Source of the DNA: Puniceicoccaceae bacterium
GTDB taxonomy: Bacteria; Verrucomicrobiota; Verrucomicrobiia; Opitutales; JAFGAQ01
Length of the DNA: 64,000 nucleotides
Assembly (NCBI GenBank): GCA_028285755.1
Contig: JANQOQ010000008.1
Location: 815,399 to 879,398, forward strand
Reading direction: 5' to 3'
Both the position numbers and the translations under genes were made by a program. The notes beneath the pieces are model-generated. The model was not told where the DNA came from, searched no databases, and saw only the letters and a program-made list of their open reading frames with translations. Numbering within the stretch: position 1 is the first letter of the stretch; every line of letters begins with the position of its first letter. Positions 19,118-28,253 of the stretch are shown piece after piece.

Positions 19118-19840
19118 ATGATAGCACAGGTAATCTTGGAGGCTGCTTCCCAATTACGAGAAGAGGTCAATAAGCTTACATTTGGTGAGCCGGTTCACAC
19201 TATCTATAATCCATTGGACTATGCTTGGTCACCCCACAGGCAGTATATCGAACGCTTCGGTAATGGCCCTAAAAAGGTGATCTTTCTCGGGATGAACCCT
19301 GGGCCTTGGGGTATGGCGCAGGTGGGTGTGCCATTTGGGGAGATCGATGCGGTAAAGTCCTGGATGAATATTGATAGCAAGGTGCATAAACCCACGATTG
19401 AGCACCCCAAAAGACCGATTACGGGTTTCGAAACAACACGATCTGAAGTAAGCGGTAAGCGGCTTTGGGGGCTTTTTGAGCAGAAATTTGTAATACCTGA
19501 ACGTTTTTTTCAGGATCATTTCGTTGCGAATTATTGTCCGTTGGTTTTTATGGAAGAGAGTGGTCGTAATTACACGCCCGATAAGTTGCGAAGATCGGAA
19601 CGTGATGCCCTCTACGCAGCTTGTGACGAACATTTAAGGCAAATCGTAGCGGTTATGCAGCCGGAATGGGTAATCGGTGTGGGTAAGTTTGCTTATGATC
19701 GTGCTAATGATGCTTTGAAAGATCTCAGCCTGAAAACTGAAACAATACTGCACCCCAGCCCCGCGAGTCCTGCAGCAAACCGGGGGTGGTCCGAAATCGT
19801 TGAAAAAAAATTGAAGGCTTTGAGTATCTGGGAGTCTTAA
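19118..19840 (+). CDS. SMUG1-type uracil-DNA glycosylase
   Basis: The 240-residue protein has the two hallmark motifs of the SMUG1 group of the uracil-DNA glycosylase superfamily: GMNPGPWGMAQVGVPFG (about 65-81), which forms the water-activating and uracil-binding pocket, and HPSPASPAANRGW near the C-terminus, with the catalytic-loop His. It removes uracil and 5-hydroxymethyluracil from DNA in base-excision repair. It starts 14 bp after the response regulator and may share its transcript, although there is no functional link. Start ATG is well placed and the length is normal. Confidence 0.9.
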   Translation: MIAQVILEAASQLREEVNKLTFGEPVHTIYNPLDYAWSPHRQYIERFGNGPKKVIFLGMNPGPWGMAQVGVPFGEIDAVKSWMNIDSKVHKPTIEHPKRPITGFETTRSEVSGKRLWGLFEQKFVIPERFFQDHFVANYCPLVFMEESGRNYTPDKLRRSERDALYAACDEHLRQIVAVMQPEWVIGVGKFAYDRANDALKDLSLKTETILHPSPASPAANRGWSEIVEKKLKALSIWES

Positions 19841-19856
19841 TAATTATAGGATAGTT

Positions 19857-19878
19857 TACTTTTTACTGCACAAAAGTA
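19857..19878 (+). terminator. Weak hairpin after the glycosylase gene
   Basis: TACTTTT and AAAAGTA form a perfect 7-bp stem with an 8-nt loop in the 69 bp gap between the glycosylase and the next gene. It is AT-rich and followed by ATATTATT, so it would be weak as a terminator; it may instead be an operator or chance. Confidence 0.3.
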
Positions 19879-19909
19879 ATATTATTCCGTATATTAGAGT
19901 AGGCTGAAT

Positions 19910-20494
19910 ATGAGTGATCAAGAACAGGACTATGGCGATTTCTCAGAGTGGTTATCGCGCATTGATAAGGAGATAAGCAAAAACCCGGATGCTATCCCTC
20001 CAATGGGCAATGACGATGAGGAAGATATGGATGTGGCCCAAATTCTGAATGTGATTGATTATTGGGTGAAAAAACTACAGCACGCTCCCACCACCACCTG
20101 GAAAGATGAGCTTGAAGTCAGGGGATTTGAGTTTCCTGTATATACTGACGCTCCGAAGCAGAAAGTCTCAGACAGACTATGGCAACTGATCCATTGCCTG
20201 GCGGGCCTGCGTGTATTTTTAATCAATACCGATCATTTAAGCGATTTTGAGCTTTATGATAAAGTGGTCAGTGATTATATGAATCGTACCATACTGCATA
20301 TCCCTTTTGATGAAACGTCAGGCTGCCTGATCGATTTTGCCAGTAAAGACTCGGACGAGGGCACCCAAGACTGGCTCAAATTTTACGCGACGAATCCTGA
20401 TAGGATCGAGTGGGCAAAAGCCAACCCGGGAAAGCCATTGCCTGTTTCGGAGTTGCCAGCATATTCAAGGGATAGCATATTGCCAAAACCCTGA
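19910..20494 (+). CDS. Acidic soluble protein of unknown function
   Basis: This 194-residue protein has no signal peptide or membrane segments. The N-terminal 45 residues are strongly acidic (NDDEEDMD). The middle contains Trp and aromatic positions such as IDYWVKK and LWQLIHCLAGLRVFL, predicted helical. I recognise no catalytic motif. It begins 69 bp after the glycosylase gene and ends 5 bp before the LOG-family gene, with which it is probably co-transcribed. Confidence 0.7.
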   Translation: MSDQEQDYGDFSEWLSRIDKEISKNPDAIPPMGNDDEEDMDVAQILNVIDYWVKKLQHAPTTTWKDELEVRGFEFPVYTDAPKQKVSDRLWQLIHCLAGLRVFLINTDHLSDFELYDKVVSDYMNRTILHIPFDETSGCLIDFASKDSDEGTQDWLKFYATNPDRIEWAKANPGKPLPVSELPAYSRDSILPKP

Positions 20495-20499
20495 ATATT

Positions 20500-21339
20500 A
20501 TGACGCAACCAAAGTATCCTACGCCCGAAAAGGCCTACAAAAATCTGCAATTCCTAAATAGTCACGATGCGCGCAGCATACGTGTGCTCTGTGAGCTTAT
20601 CGAACCTGAAACCCGCTTTGAGGAGCAATGCGTGCAGCACACGATTGTTTTCTTTGGTTCGGCAAGATCGGTAGACTGCGATCGGGCCCCTGCAGCGATA
20701 GACGCGCTCAAAAAACGGCTGCAACTCACGAGGGACGAGGCTGAAATCAAAATGCTGAAGCGCCGCATCAACCATGTGGAGCGTTTTTCAAGCTATTATG
20801 AAAAGGCGGAAGAGCTTGCTGAAAAAATGACTCGCTGGTCGTTGACGATTCCCGAGGAAAAGGATCGCTTTTATGTATGCTCCGGAGGCGGGCCCGGAAT
20901 GATGGAGGCTGCCAATAAGGGAGCTAAGCTTGCGGGCGGTAAGTCGATCGGCTTGGGTATCAGTTTGCCCTTTGAGCAACACTTGAACGCGTATTGCGAT
21001 GAAGAGCTCAGCTTTGAGTTTCACTACTTCTTCATGCGTAAATATTGGTTCCTCTATCTCGCAAAAGCTTTGGTCGCATTCCCTGGGGGATTCGGGACCA
21101 TGGATGAGCTATTTGAGGTGTTGACATTAATTCAGACGCGCAAGGCGCTTAAGAAATTACCGATCGTGCTGTTTGGTTCCGAATTCTGGAATGATATTAT
21201 GAACTTCGATAACTTCCTGAAATGGGGTGTCATCTCTGAGGATGACCTGCGCCTCTTCAAAATCATGGACGATGTGGATGAAGTTGCGGATTATCTGAAG
21301 TATGAGCTCAAGAGCAACCCGCTGGACACCTCTTTTTAA
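20500..21339 (+). CDS. LOG-family protein (TIGR00730-like nucleotide phosphoribohydrolase)
   Basis: The 279-residue Rossmann-fold protein shows both family motifs: SGGGPGMMEAANKGA (about 126-140) and PGGFGTMDELFEVLT (about 192-206). LOG proteins cleave ribose-phosphate from cytokinin nucleotides or other nucleoside 5'-monophosphates; the older label is possible lysine decarboxylase. It is longer than the ~190-residue plant-type enzymes, carrying about 85 extra N-terminal residues with a helical hairpin around 65-100, as in the larger bacterial LOG subgroup. The stop overlaps the stop of the convergent phosphopantetheinyl transferase by 4 bp. Confidence 0.85.
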   Translation: MTQPKYPTPEKAYKNLQFLNSHDARSIRVLCELIEPETRFEEQCVQHTIVFFGSARSVDCDRAPAAIDALKKRLQLTRDEAEIKMLKRRINHVERFSSYYEKAEELAEKMTRWSLTIPEEKDRFYVCSGGGPGMMEAANKGAKLAGGKSIGLGISLPFEQHLNAYCDEELSFEFHYFFMRKYWFLYLAKALVAFPGGFGTMDELFEVLTLIQTRKALKKLPIVLFGSEFWNDIMNFDNFLKWGVISEDDLRLFKIMDDVDEVADYLKYELKSNPLDTSF

Positions 21340-21986
21340 CAAACTTGGCTACAGGTTAGCACATGGTCCTGCCAGAAGGTATACCTGCCAATATGATTGT
21401 CGACCGCATCCGTTTTATCTGAGCTGAAGGTATAACTGCTATTTTCAGGATTGATACTGATCTCCACATCCTGGAAGCCAAGCCAATCTCTGGTTTCTCC
21501 AAATTGAAATTTGAAGAACGCTTCCTTTGCGCTGAATGTAATCGCCATCAATTGTGTGGGTGAGATTTTTAAACTTTTTGCCAACTCAATGATATTTTTA
21601 AGCTCTTCTTTGCTCGTTAATTTGTTCCAGAGGCTTGGTTTTACGCGTTCAAATTGCTCCAGATCGACGCCGATTGCGTTTGAGCTTTTATGAGCTGCGA
21701 CAGTGCAGATGCCTCTGCAGTGGGTGATGCTGCCATTCATGCCCTCAGGCCAGAGGGGCTGCCCATCTGAACCCGTTAACACCGGTCCGGAATAGGACAG
21801 GAGCTGCCGGATAATCGATCGGGATGTGCTGTATTCGTGCTGTTTCAGGGAGCTCCGTTCTGCAATATAGAGTCTTTCCTCGTGATGAATCTCATCGGTA
21901 TAATCGGAAATGAAACGAGTCTCCACAAAGCAGCCTTCAGGCAGGATGCTTTTCCAGAGATTATCCAGTTCCTGATAATTATGCAT
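21336..21986 (-). CDS. 4'-phosphopantetheinyl transferase (EntD/Sfp-like)
   Basis: A 216-residue enzyme of the Sfp/EntD group: GSITHCRG (about 85-92), IGVDLEQ (about 105-111; Mg2+-binding Asp-x-Glu) and FSAKEAFFKFQF (about 146-157). It transfers the phosphopantetheine arm of CoA to the serine of carrier proteins. The ATG at 21984-21986 overlaps the stop of the upstream dehydrogenase (ATGcaTAA), so translation is coupled; the longer frame to 22091 would lie inside that gene and was rejected. It is a natural candidate to activate the ACP of the polyketide synthase 8 kb away, although it could also serve fatty acid synthase ACP. Confidence 0.88.
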   Translation of the reverse strand: MHNYQELDNLWKSILPEGCFVETRFISDYTDEIHHEERLYIAERSSLKQHEYSTSRSIIRQLLSYSGPVLTGSDGQPLWPEGMNGSITHCRGICTVAAHKSSNAIGVDLEQFERVKPSLWNKLTSKEELKNIIELAKSLKISPTQLMAITFSAKEAFFKFQFGETRDWLGFQDVEISINPENSSYTFSSDKTDAVDNHIGRYTFWQDHVLTCSQVC

Positions 21987-22956
21987 CAACCTTACCAATC
22001 TCCTTGAGCCATTGGATCGTAGGCTCCAGCGTTTCGCGTGCATTTCTAAATGATGTGCCAAGATCGTTGGTCGCATTTTCATTCCCTGCATACCAGTAGT
22101 GCATCGCGTATCGATACTTGGTTACGCTCTGGCTGAGACCTGAGATCCGAACGACTGAAAAAACCGCATTGTAGAGATGCAGTATGAAATGGGGAATGGT
22201 TATAATCGGCTTCTTTTTGCCGTGAATAGTGAGTGATAAATGGGCCAGCTGCTTAAGGCTGAGCATCTCCCCGGCAAGATGATATCGCTTGCCTGTTTTT
22301 CCATTTTCTAGCGCACTTACGATTCCGTTGGCTACATCATCGACATGTGCGATGGTGATACCTCCGTTGCAAACCAGACACATTGGCCCTTTGCAAAAGT
22401 CGATTATCGATCCGGCAGTTACTAAGTTATGGTCTTCGGGGCCATAGGTTTCTCCCGGATTCACCATGACAATATTCGCTCCTTTTTCCTGTACTGTCTT
22501 CAGGCAATGTTGCTCAGCTTCATTTTTCAATGCTGCGTAGCGATACCGTTTGGGATTCAGATTAAATGGCGAAGCTTCGTCTCGTTTATCATCAGGTCTT
22601 TTGCTCGCTCCAAACGTGGCTGCACTACTCACATAAACCATTCGCAGTTTCTTTTCGGCGACGGTATCTGCTAATCGTTGAGTAGCGCCCACTATGACCT
22701 CCTTCAATTCTGGAGAATCCAGTTTGTCCCAGCTGGAGAGTGAAGCTGCGTGTATAACGGCATCACACCCCTGAAGGGCCTCTTGCCATTGGATAGTCCT
22801 GATATCACCCACGTATTCCTCAAATTCCACCCCTTCCAATGGGCTTCGGTTACTGCCCTGCCTCAAAACGAGCCGCAGGGCATGCCCCTGGTCATACAGT
22901 AGTTGGACGACCCGGGATCCAATAAACCCATTACCTCCGGTGACGAGTATTTTCAT
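21979..22956 (-). CDS. NAD-dependent epimerase/dehydratase, extended SDR family
   Basis: The 325-residue protein has an N-terminal Rossmann motif GGNGFIGSRV (residues 7-16), a conserved HAAS at about 70, the catalytic Ser in VSSAATFG and the YxxxK pair in YAALK (about 140). The C-terminal 130 residues form the substrate-binding part, with a hydrophobic stretch around 255-275. It resembles dihydroflavonol-4-reductase/HpnA-type and 3-beta-hydroxysteroid-type reductases that act on lipid or polyketide-like hydroxy ketones. The coupled downstream phosphopantetheinyl transferase suggests a role in acyl or polyketide metabolism; the substrate is unknown. It follows the phosphoesterase gene by 5 bp. 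Confidence 0.85.
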   Translation of the reverse strand: MKILVTGGNGFIGSRVVQLLYDQGHALRLVLRQGSNRSPLEGVEFEEYVGDIRTIQWQEALQGCDAVIHAASLSSWDKLDSPELKEVIVGATQRLADTVAEKKLRMVYVSSAATFGASKRPDDKRDEASPFNLNPKRYRYAALKNEAEQHCLKTVQEKGANIVMVNPGETYGPEDHNLVTAGSIIDFCKGPMCLVCNGGITIAHVDDVANGIVSALENGKTGKRYHLAGEMLSLKQLAHLSLTIHGKKKPIITIPHFILHLYNAVFSVVRISGLSQSVTKYRYAMHYWYAGNENATNDLGTSFRNARETLEPTIQWLKEIGKVDA

Positions 22957-22961
22957 GGCTA

Positions 22962-23759
22962 TTACATGTGGAGTATGTTCTCGCCCAGTTGAATCTGGCG
23001 GATGCTTTGAGCCAGCCCAAACTCATTAATCGTTACCAGGCATCCCCACAATTGGATATCTCCCTCCGCCACTGGAAATTTTCGTGGCATCCCGTCCTTG
23101 AAACGATCGATAACGGGCATTACTTCCCTGCCTAAAACGGATTGATAGGGTCCGGTCATTCCCGCATCGCTGAGGTAGGCCGTACCATTGGGTAACACTT
23201 TTGCGTCTGCAGTTGGGATATGCGTGTGTGTGCCCACGACCAGTGAAACCTGGCCATCAAGGTAAAACCCCATGGCCACTTTTTCCGATGTGGCTTCTGC
23301 GTGCACTTCCACCATTACCGCATCACACGTTTCTTTTAACTCTGGAAGTATTTCATCGATGCAGCTGAAGGCATTATCAGCCGGGATTTTCATGAAATTT
23401 CTTCCCATCAATGTGCAGATGCCGAGCTTATAGTCGCCTTTTTCGATAATCAAAAAACGCCTCCCGGGGCATTCAGGCGGCAGATTGGCAGGGCGGCATA
23501 CAAAGTCCAGTTGATCGATATCGATCTCAAATCCTTTTTGATCCCACACGTGATCTCCCAGCGTGATGGCATCCACCCCATGTTTCTTGATTTCCAAAGC
23601 AATGGATTTGGTGATTCCCGCACCTCCGGCAGCATTTTCGCCGTTGGCGACCACGATGTCGATAGCCTCCTGTTTGATAAGCGTTTTTAATTTTTGCTCA
23701 ACTATCTGCCTGCCCGGTTTGCCAACTATATCTCCTATAAATAATACTCGTTTACTCAT
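22962..23759 (-). CDS. ymdB: YmdB-family metallophosphoesterase (TIGR00282)
   Basis: A 265-residue calcineurin-like phosphoesterase of the YmdB family. Visible metal ligands are FIGDIVGKPGR at the N-terminus, NGENAAGG (about 40-47), LGDHVWDQ (about 65-72), VEVHAEAT and GTHTHIPTAD (about 175). Members hydrolyse 2',3'-cyclic nucleotides and in Bacillus influence RNA turnover and biofilm choice. The ATG at 23757-23759 was preferred to the TTG at 23771, as the family begins close to MSKRVLFIGD. It heads a three-gene minus-strand operon with the dehydrogenase and phosphopantetheinyl transferase. Confidence 0.9.
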   Translation of the reverse strand: MSKRVLFIGDIVGKPGRQIVEQKLKTLIKQEAIDIVVANGENAAGGAGITKSIALEIKKHGVDAITLGDHVWDQKGFEIDIDQLDFVCRPANLPPECPGRRFLIIEKGDYKLGICTLMGRNFMKIPADNAFSCIDEILPELKETCDAVMVEVHAEATSEKVAMGFYLDGQVSLVVGTHTHIPTADAKVLPNGTAYLSDAGMTGPYQSVLGREVMPVIDRFKDGMPRKFPVAEGDIQLWGCLVTINEFGLAQSIRQIQLGENILHM

Positions 23760-23797
23760 TAATTTATCCAAAACCTGAGCTTCCGGGCTGAATCCTC

Positions 23798-23827
23798 TTG
23801 ATTTTTAGCCCAATCAACGCTCTATAT
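23798..23827 (+). promoter_or_regulatory. Possible sigma-70-type promoter of ilvB
   Basis: TTGATT at 23798-23803 and CTATAT at 23822-23827 are 18 bp apart, and lie 33 bp before the ilvB ATG in an AT-rich stretch. Four of six bases match consensus in the -35 and about three in the -10 hexamer. Found by eye; no start-site data. Confidence 0.3.
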
Positions 23828-23860
23828 CTCACTTTTTCTTAATATTAACAATATAAATTC

Positions 23861-25636
23861 ATGAAAGCACAAACAGTAAACACAGACTCACTCAAGGGCG
23901 AATACGGACCAACGATGAAGGGTGCGGACGTCGTCGTGGAATCTTTGATTCGTGAGGGTGTGGATGTGATCTTCGCTTATCCGGGCGGTGCTTCTCTTGA
24001 ATTACACCAGGCACTCGTTAAACGTGAAGACGAAATTCGCACCATTCTTCCCCGCTTTGAGCAGGGCGGCGGGTTCATGGCGCATGGCTATGCACGTGCA
24101 ACCGGTAAGGCAGGCGTATGCATGGCAACCAGTGGCCCGGGTGCAACCAACCTCGTCACTTGCATTGCGGATGCTTACATGGACAGTATACCGCTGATCG
24201 CGATTACCGGGCAGGTCTATCAGGAATTTATTGGAAAGGCAGCCTTTCAGGAAACGGATTTTCTGGATATGACCATGCCGGTCGTTAAGCACAGCTATCT
24301 GGTATTGGATTATAGGGATCTGCCAAAAGTCATCAAGGAAGCATTTCACATTGCAACTACCGGAAGACCCGGACCCGTTGTGATTGATATTCCCAAGGAT
24401 GTTCAGCAGGCGGCATTTGAGCCATTCTTTCCCGAATCGGTGGATTTACCCGGATATCCCGAGCCACCCAAGGCGAGTGACGAGGAGTTGATCGAGATCC
24501 TAAAGCTGATCGAACAATCGAAGAAGCCTGTTCTTTACACCGGCGGGGGAATCATATCGAGTGACTCATCGGAAGCGCTGCGTGAATTTCTAAAGCTTAC
24601 CGGAATTGCCCACTCATCCACGCTTATGGGCCTCGGTGCGGTTGATGCGGATGACCCGCAATCACTGTATTGGTTTGGTATGCACGGAACAGTTGCGGGG
24701 AACTGGGCGGTTTATGAGAGTGACCTGCTGATCTGTGCGGGCGCACGTTTTGATGATCGTATTACCGGAGAAGTCAGTAAGTTTTCACCGAACTCGAAGA
24801 TCGTTCACATCGATCTGGATCGCTCTGAGCACAATAAGAACGTCCTCGTAGATGTTGCGATCCACTCGGATATCGGCTATGCCATCACACGCATGGTGGA
24901 GTTGCTCAAAGCGGGTCACGAGTTTACCAAACCTGATGTAACTGAATGGATGGCTACCCTGGATGGCTGGAAAAAGGAGCACCCGTTCAGCTATGAAGAG
25001 AGTCGCCATATACTCCCTCAGGAGGCGGTTGAAATCCTTTACGAGGAGAGTAATGGGGATGCACTCATCACGACCGGCGTAGGTCAGCATCAGATGTGGG
25101 CCGCCCAATACTATCGTTTTAAGAATCCGCGCAGCTACATCAGCTCGCTGGGTTTGGGAACGATGGGCTTTGGTTATCCTGCGGCAGTTGGAGCCAAGGT
25201 TGCCTACCCGGATAAGGAGGTCATCGATATCGACGGCGACGGTTCATTCGTGATGAATATCCAGGAGCTGGCGACTGCTGCGATCGAGAAGATCAATGCC
25301 AAGTGCCTGTTGCTCAATAATCAACACCTAGGCATGGTGGTGCAGTGGGAAGACCGTTTTTACGACAGTGTTCGCGGGCAGACGATTCTCGGTGATCCTG
25401 AAAACATCGGCAGCCCTGAAAACATTGATGGGCTCTACCCGAATTTCGTTCAGATTGCCGAAGGATTCGGCGTAAAGGCACGCCGGGTTATCCGGAAGGA
25501 AGAGCTTCGTGATGCGATCAAGGAGATGTTGGCGCACGAAGGGCCATACTTGCTGGATGTGATTGTTCCTTATACCGAGCACGTTTTACCGATGATTCCG
25601 CAGAAAAAGTCTGCAAGGGAAATCATCATCAAGTAA
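23861..25636 (+). CDS. ilvB: Acetolactate synthase large subunit
   Basis: The 591-residue thiamine-diphosphate enzyme has the three TPP-fold domains: N-terminal Pyr domain with [10 protein letters not shown] and the catalytic Glu in [16 protein letters not shown], central FAD-binding domain (GARFDDR), and C-terminal PP domain with [15 protein letters not shown] and [11 protein letters not shown]. The last two motifs favour the FAD-dependent anabolic acetohydroxyacid synthase. It condenses two pyruvates, or pyruvate and 2-oxobutyrate, for valine, leucine and isoleucine synthesis. No small subunit gene (ilvN) follows; the next gene is convergent and overlaps by 8 bp, so ilvN is elsewhere. Confidence 0.95.
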   Translation: MKAQTVNTDSLKGEYGPTMKGADVVVESLIREGVDVIFAYPGGASLELHQALVKREDEIRTILPRFEQGGGFMAHGYARATGKAGVCMATSGPGATNLVTCIADAYMDSIPLIAITGQVYQEFIGKAAFQETDFLDMTMPVVKHSYLVLDYRDLPKVIKEAFHIATTGRPGPVVIDIPKDVQQAAFEPFFPESVDLPGYPEPPKASDEELIEILKLIEQSKKPVLYTGGGIISSDSSEALREFLKLTGIAHSSTLMGLGAVDADDPQSLYWFGMHGTVAGNWAVYESDLLICAGARFDDRITGEVSKFSPNSKIVHIDLDRSEHNKNVLVDVAIHSDIGYAITRMVELLKAGHEFTKPDVTEWMATLDGWKKEHPFSYEESRHILPQEAVEILYEESNGDALITTGVGQHQMWAAQYYRFKNPRSYISSLGLGTMGFGYPAAVGAKVAYPDKEVIDIDGDGSFVMNIQELATAAIEKINAKCLLLNNQHLGMVVQWEDRFYDSVRGQTILGDPENIGSPENIDGLYPNFVQIAEGFGVKARRVIRKEELRDAIKEMLAHEGPYLLDVIVPYTEHVLPMIPQKKSAREIIIK

Positions 25637-26204
25637 TCAGCTTACTTTTTTGCAGCATCCAGAAGATCGGCCCCCGGTTTTCTGGATGTTCGCTATCCTT
25701 CTCTTCGAGGATCTGCAGATTAGCCTGGTCATTGATCCAGCCTTTAACCGCTTCGTGTTCTTCCATACCACCCGCATGGCCGCGATACGCGAGTATGCTG
25801 ATAATGCCTGATGGCTTCAGGATATTAAGAGCGGCATCTAAAGCGCAGAGGGTAGTCTCAGGCTGGGTAGTCAGTGATTTATCCCCATGGGGCAGGTAAC
25901 CCAGGTTAAACATGACTAGCGCCACCTGACCCTGTTCGGATTCAGGGATTTTAGTGAGTATTTTATCGTGGGATTTTTGGATGAGTTCAGTCTGGTGGTG
26001 GCACTTTTTGCTCTTGATGAGAAACCCCGCCATTTCCAGCGCGATTTCCTGGATGTCAAATCCATATACTTTACCGGTAGGCCCGACACCCTGAGCGAGA
26101 AATACGGTGTCATGCCCATTGCCAACTGTGGCATCGACTACGGTGTCGCCAGGCTTGAGGTGGCTGCTCAGTATGCGGTGTGCGTAGTCGACCAGCCGTT
26201 CCAT
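25629..26204 (-). CDS. mnmM: MnmM/YtqB-like tRNA (mnm5U34) methyltransferase, PF06962
   Basis: A 191-residue class I SAM methyltransferase of the family long named putative rRNA methylase. SAM motif [16 protein letters not shown] (about 22-37), acidic strand 2 [18 protein letters not shown] (about 103-114) as catalytic-loop signature, and [14 protein letters not shown] near 145. Bacillus YtqB was shown to methylate nm5U34 of tRNA, so the same is likely here. It is the last gene of the uppS-to-ispG operon, 6 bp after ispG, and its end overlaps the end of ilvB. Confidence 0.8.
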   Translation of the reverse strand: MERLVDYAHRILSSHLKPGDTVVDATVGNGHDTVFLAQGVGPTGKVYGFDIQEIALEMAGFLIKSKKCHHQTELIQKSHDKILTKIPESEQGQVALVMFNLGYLPHGDKSLTTQPETTLCALDAALNILKPSGIISILAYRGHAGGMEEHEAVKGWINDQANLQILEEKDSEHPENRGPIFWMLQKSKLIT

Positions 26205-26210
26205 CGCAGA

Positions 26211-28238
26211 TTATACTTCTTGCACCTCGGGTTCTACCCACTTGCCATGCTCGCGGATCAGGTCTACCAGCCGATCCAGGGCTTCCGCCTCCGGTATGCC
26301 GACTTTCACGCACTTCTTGCCGACGTAGAGATTCACTTTGCCCGGTGCACCACCCACATATCCGAAGTCGGCATCGGCCATCTCACCGGGCCCATTTACG
26401 ATGCAGCCCATGATTGCGATCGTGACCCCCTTGAGGTGATCCGTACGCCCGCGGATTTTTTGCGTAGTCGATTGCAAATCAAAGAGCGTTCGCCCACAGC
26501 TCGGGCAGGCGACAAACTCCGTCTTTGATATTCGCGCCCGTGCCCCTTGCAGGATGTTATAGGCGAGTGCAGTGGCTTTGAGCAGGTTGGGCTCAGTCTC
26601 TACACTGATCAGGTTGCCTATTCCGTCGCAGATTAAACTGCCGGAGAGAATGCTGCTATCCAGAAGCTGGTATGCAAAATGGGGATTTTCCAACTGGTAG
26701 TGAGCGCGCGTATTGCGCAACCAGAAAGCAGGATGTTTGTCGTATGCTTCAAAAATTACAACTAGTTTCCTATACAGCCCGATGCTATGACTGTGGTTAT
26801 TTTGATTTTGGCTAGAGGTGACGATGAAGTGATCTGGCAAATAATCAATGTGATTGCCTATGAATGATTGTGCCTCAGGAATGCTGGAAAAATCCAAACT
26901 CAGTGTGAAACGCCTAGGTATTTCGACTTTATCTGCATTAATCCAGTTTTGGATTCGTATGTTGACGATATATTTGAGGTCATCTGGCAGTGAATCGGGC
27001 GCTTCATTGAAGGCTTCAATATTCCTGCAATCAATGATTAAGCCCAAGATCGTATCCTTTAAATTATCTGCCAAACTTTGAATATGAGTCCAATCTTCTG
27101 TTTGAGCTAAATCGATAATCAGAAATTCGACGGGAGCATCTTTTTGGCGTACTTGTATCTCACGGGTTTGTTGAGCGAGTTGGTCTATTGTTACAGCTTC
27201 AGGAGCCTTAATAGCCACAAAAGGGGGTGAATCTGTCTCGATATTCCGGGTGTCATTGAGCTCTATAGATTCGATTTTGCGCTTTTCAAACTCATAAGGA
27301 TTCAGGCTCTCCTCGACTTCTTCAAAAGAGGTTGGAGAAATATCCTTTTGGATTTTAGCGGCCCAGGCAACGAGTTGTCGGGCGACCGGCACTTCATAGA
27401 TGGGATCTTCCGTTAAAGATACACGGATCGTGTCTCCCAAACCATCCGCAAGCAAAGAGCCGATGCCGATAGCACTTTTTACGCGGGCATCTTCGCCATC
27501 TCCGGCTTCGGTGACGCCCAGGTGCAGCGGGTAGTGCATATCTTCCTCCAACATCCTTGCAACGACCAGTCGATAGGCCTGAATCATGACCTTCGGGTTG
27601 CTGGCCTTCATGGAGAGCACGATATCGCGGTAGTTATGCGATTCCGCTATGCGAATAAACTCCAGGGCAGACTCCACCATACCCAGCGGCGTATCCCCAT
27701 AGCGATTCATAATACGGTCGGAGAGAGAGCCGTGATTGGTGCCGATACGCATGGCCTTACCCAATTCCTTGCAGCGTAAAACAATGGGAGAAAAGGCTTC
27801 ATGTAACCGTTCTAGCTCCGCCTCATACTCATCATCCGAGTATTCCTTTACTTTAAATTTCTTGCGATCCGCGTAGTTACCAGGATTAATCCGCACCTTT
27901 TCGACATGTTCCACAGCCTCCATTGCCGCTTTGGGCAGGAAGTGAATATCCGCGACGATCGGAGTCTCGATCTTGCGATCGAGCAGCCCGGCCTTAATCT
28001 CCTTGAGCGCCCGTGCAGCCCGTAAAGTCGGAGCAGTGATCCGTACGATATCGCAGCCTGCCTCCGCGAGTGCTGCACTTTGCTCGATAGTCGCCTGTAT
28101 ATCCTCGGTATCAGTAGTCGTCATCGACTGTACCGTGATTGGGTGGTCACCTCCGATTTTTACATTCCCGATAGTCACTTCTCGGGCTTTGCGGCGGATG
28201 GCTACCGTGCGGGATTCACAATAACGATGTGTGCTCAC
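26211..28238 (-). CDS. ispG: (E)-4-hydroxy-3-methylbut-2-enyl-diphosphate synthase, long three-domain form
   Basis: IspG/GcpE catalyses the penultimate step of the MEP isoprenoid pathway with a [4Fe-4S] cluster. This 675-residue form has the TIM barrel (about 1-290; QSMTTTDTED, VADIHFLPKAA, RINPGN), an inserted domain (about 300-540) as in plant, Chlamydia and Bacteroidetes enzymes, and the C-terminal reductase-like domain with cluster ligands CPSC (about 576-579) and the Cys of IMGCIVNGPGE (about 610). The short E. coli type has ~370 residues. The insert region is less conserved and AT-richer. It follows rseP by 15 bp and shares the operon with dxr, another MEP gene. Confidence 0.95.
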   Translation of the reverse strand: MSTHRYCESRTVAIRRKAREVTIGNVKIGGDHPITVQSMTTTDTEDIQATIEQSAALAEAGCDIVRITAPTLRAARALKEIKAGLLDRKIETPIVADIHFLPKAAMEAVEHVEKVRINPGNYADRKKFKVKEYSDDEYEAELERLHEAFSPIVLRCKELGKAMRIGTNHGSLSDRIMNRYGDTPLGMVESALEFIRIAESHNYRDIVLSMKASNPKVMIQAYRLVVARMLEEDMHYPLHLGVTEAGDGEDARVKSAIGIGSLLADGLGDTIRVSLTEDPIYEVPVARQLVAWAAKIQKDISPTSFEEVEESLNPYEFEKRKIESIELNDTRNIETDSPPFVAIKAPEAVTIDQLAQQTREIQVRQKDAPVEFLIIDLAQTEDWTHIQSLADNLKDTILGLIIDCRNIEAFNEAPDSLPDDLKYIVNIRIQNWINADKVEIPRRFTLSLDFSSIPEAQSFIGNHIDYLPDHFIVTSSQNQNNHSHSIGLYRKLVVIFEAYDKHPAFWLRNTRAHYQLENPHFAYQLLDSSILSGSLICDGIGNLISVETEPNLLKATALAYNILQGARARISKTEFVACPSCGRTLFDLQSTTQKIRGRTDHLKGVTIAIMGCIVNGPGEMADADFGYVGGAPGKVNLYVGKKCVKVGIPEAEALDRLVDLIREHGKWVEPEVQEV

Positions 28239-28253
28239 GGCCAGATTCCTTCG

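Noticed and set aside
21987-22091. Longer N-terminus of the phosphopantetheinyl transferase frame
   Set aside because: It would overlap over 100 bp of the dehydrogenase gene; the ATG at 21986 gives family-like length and a normal coupling overlap.
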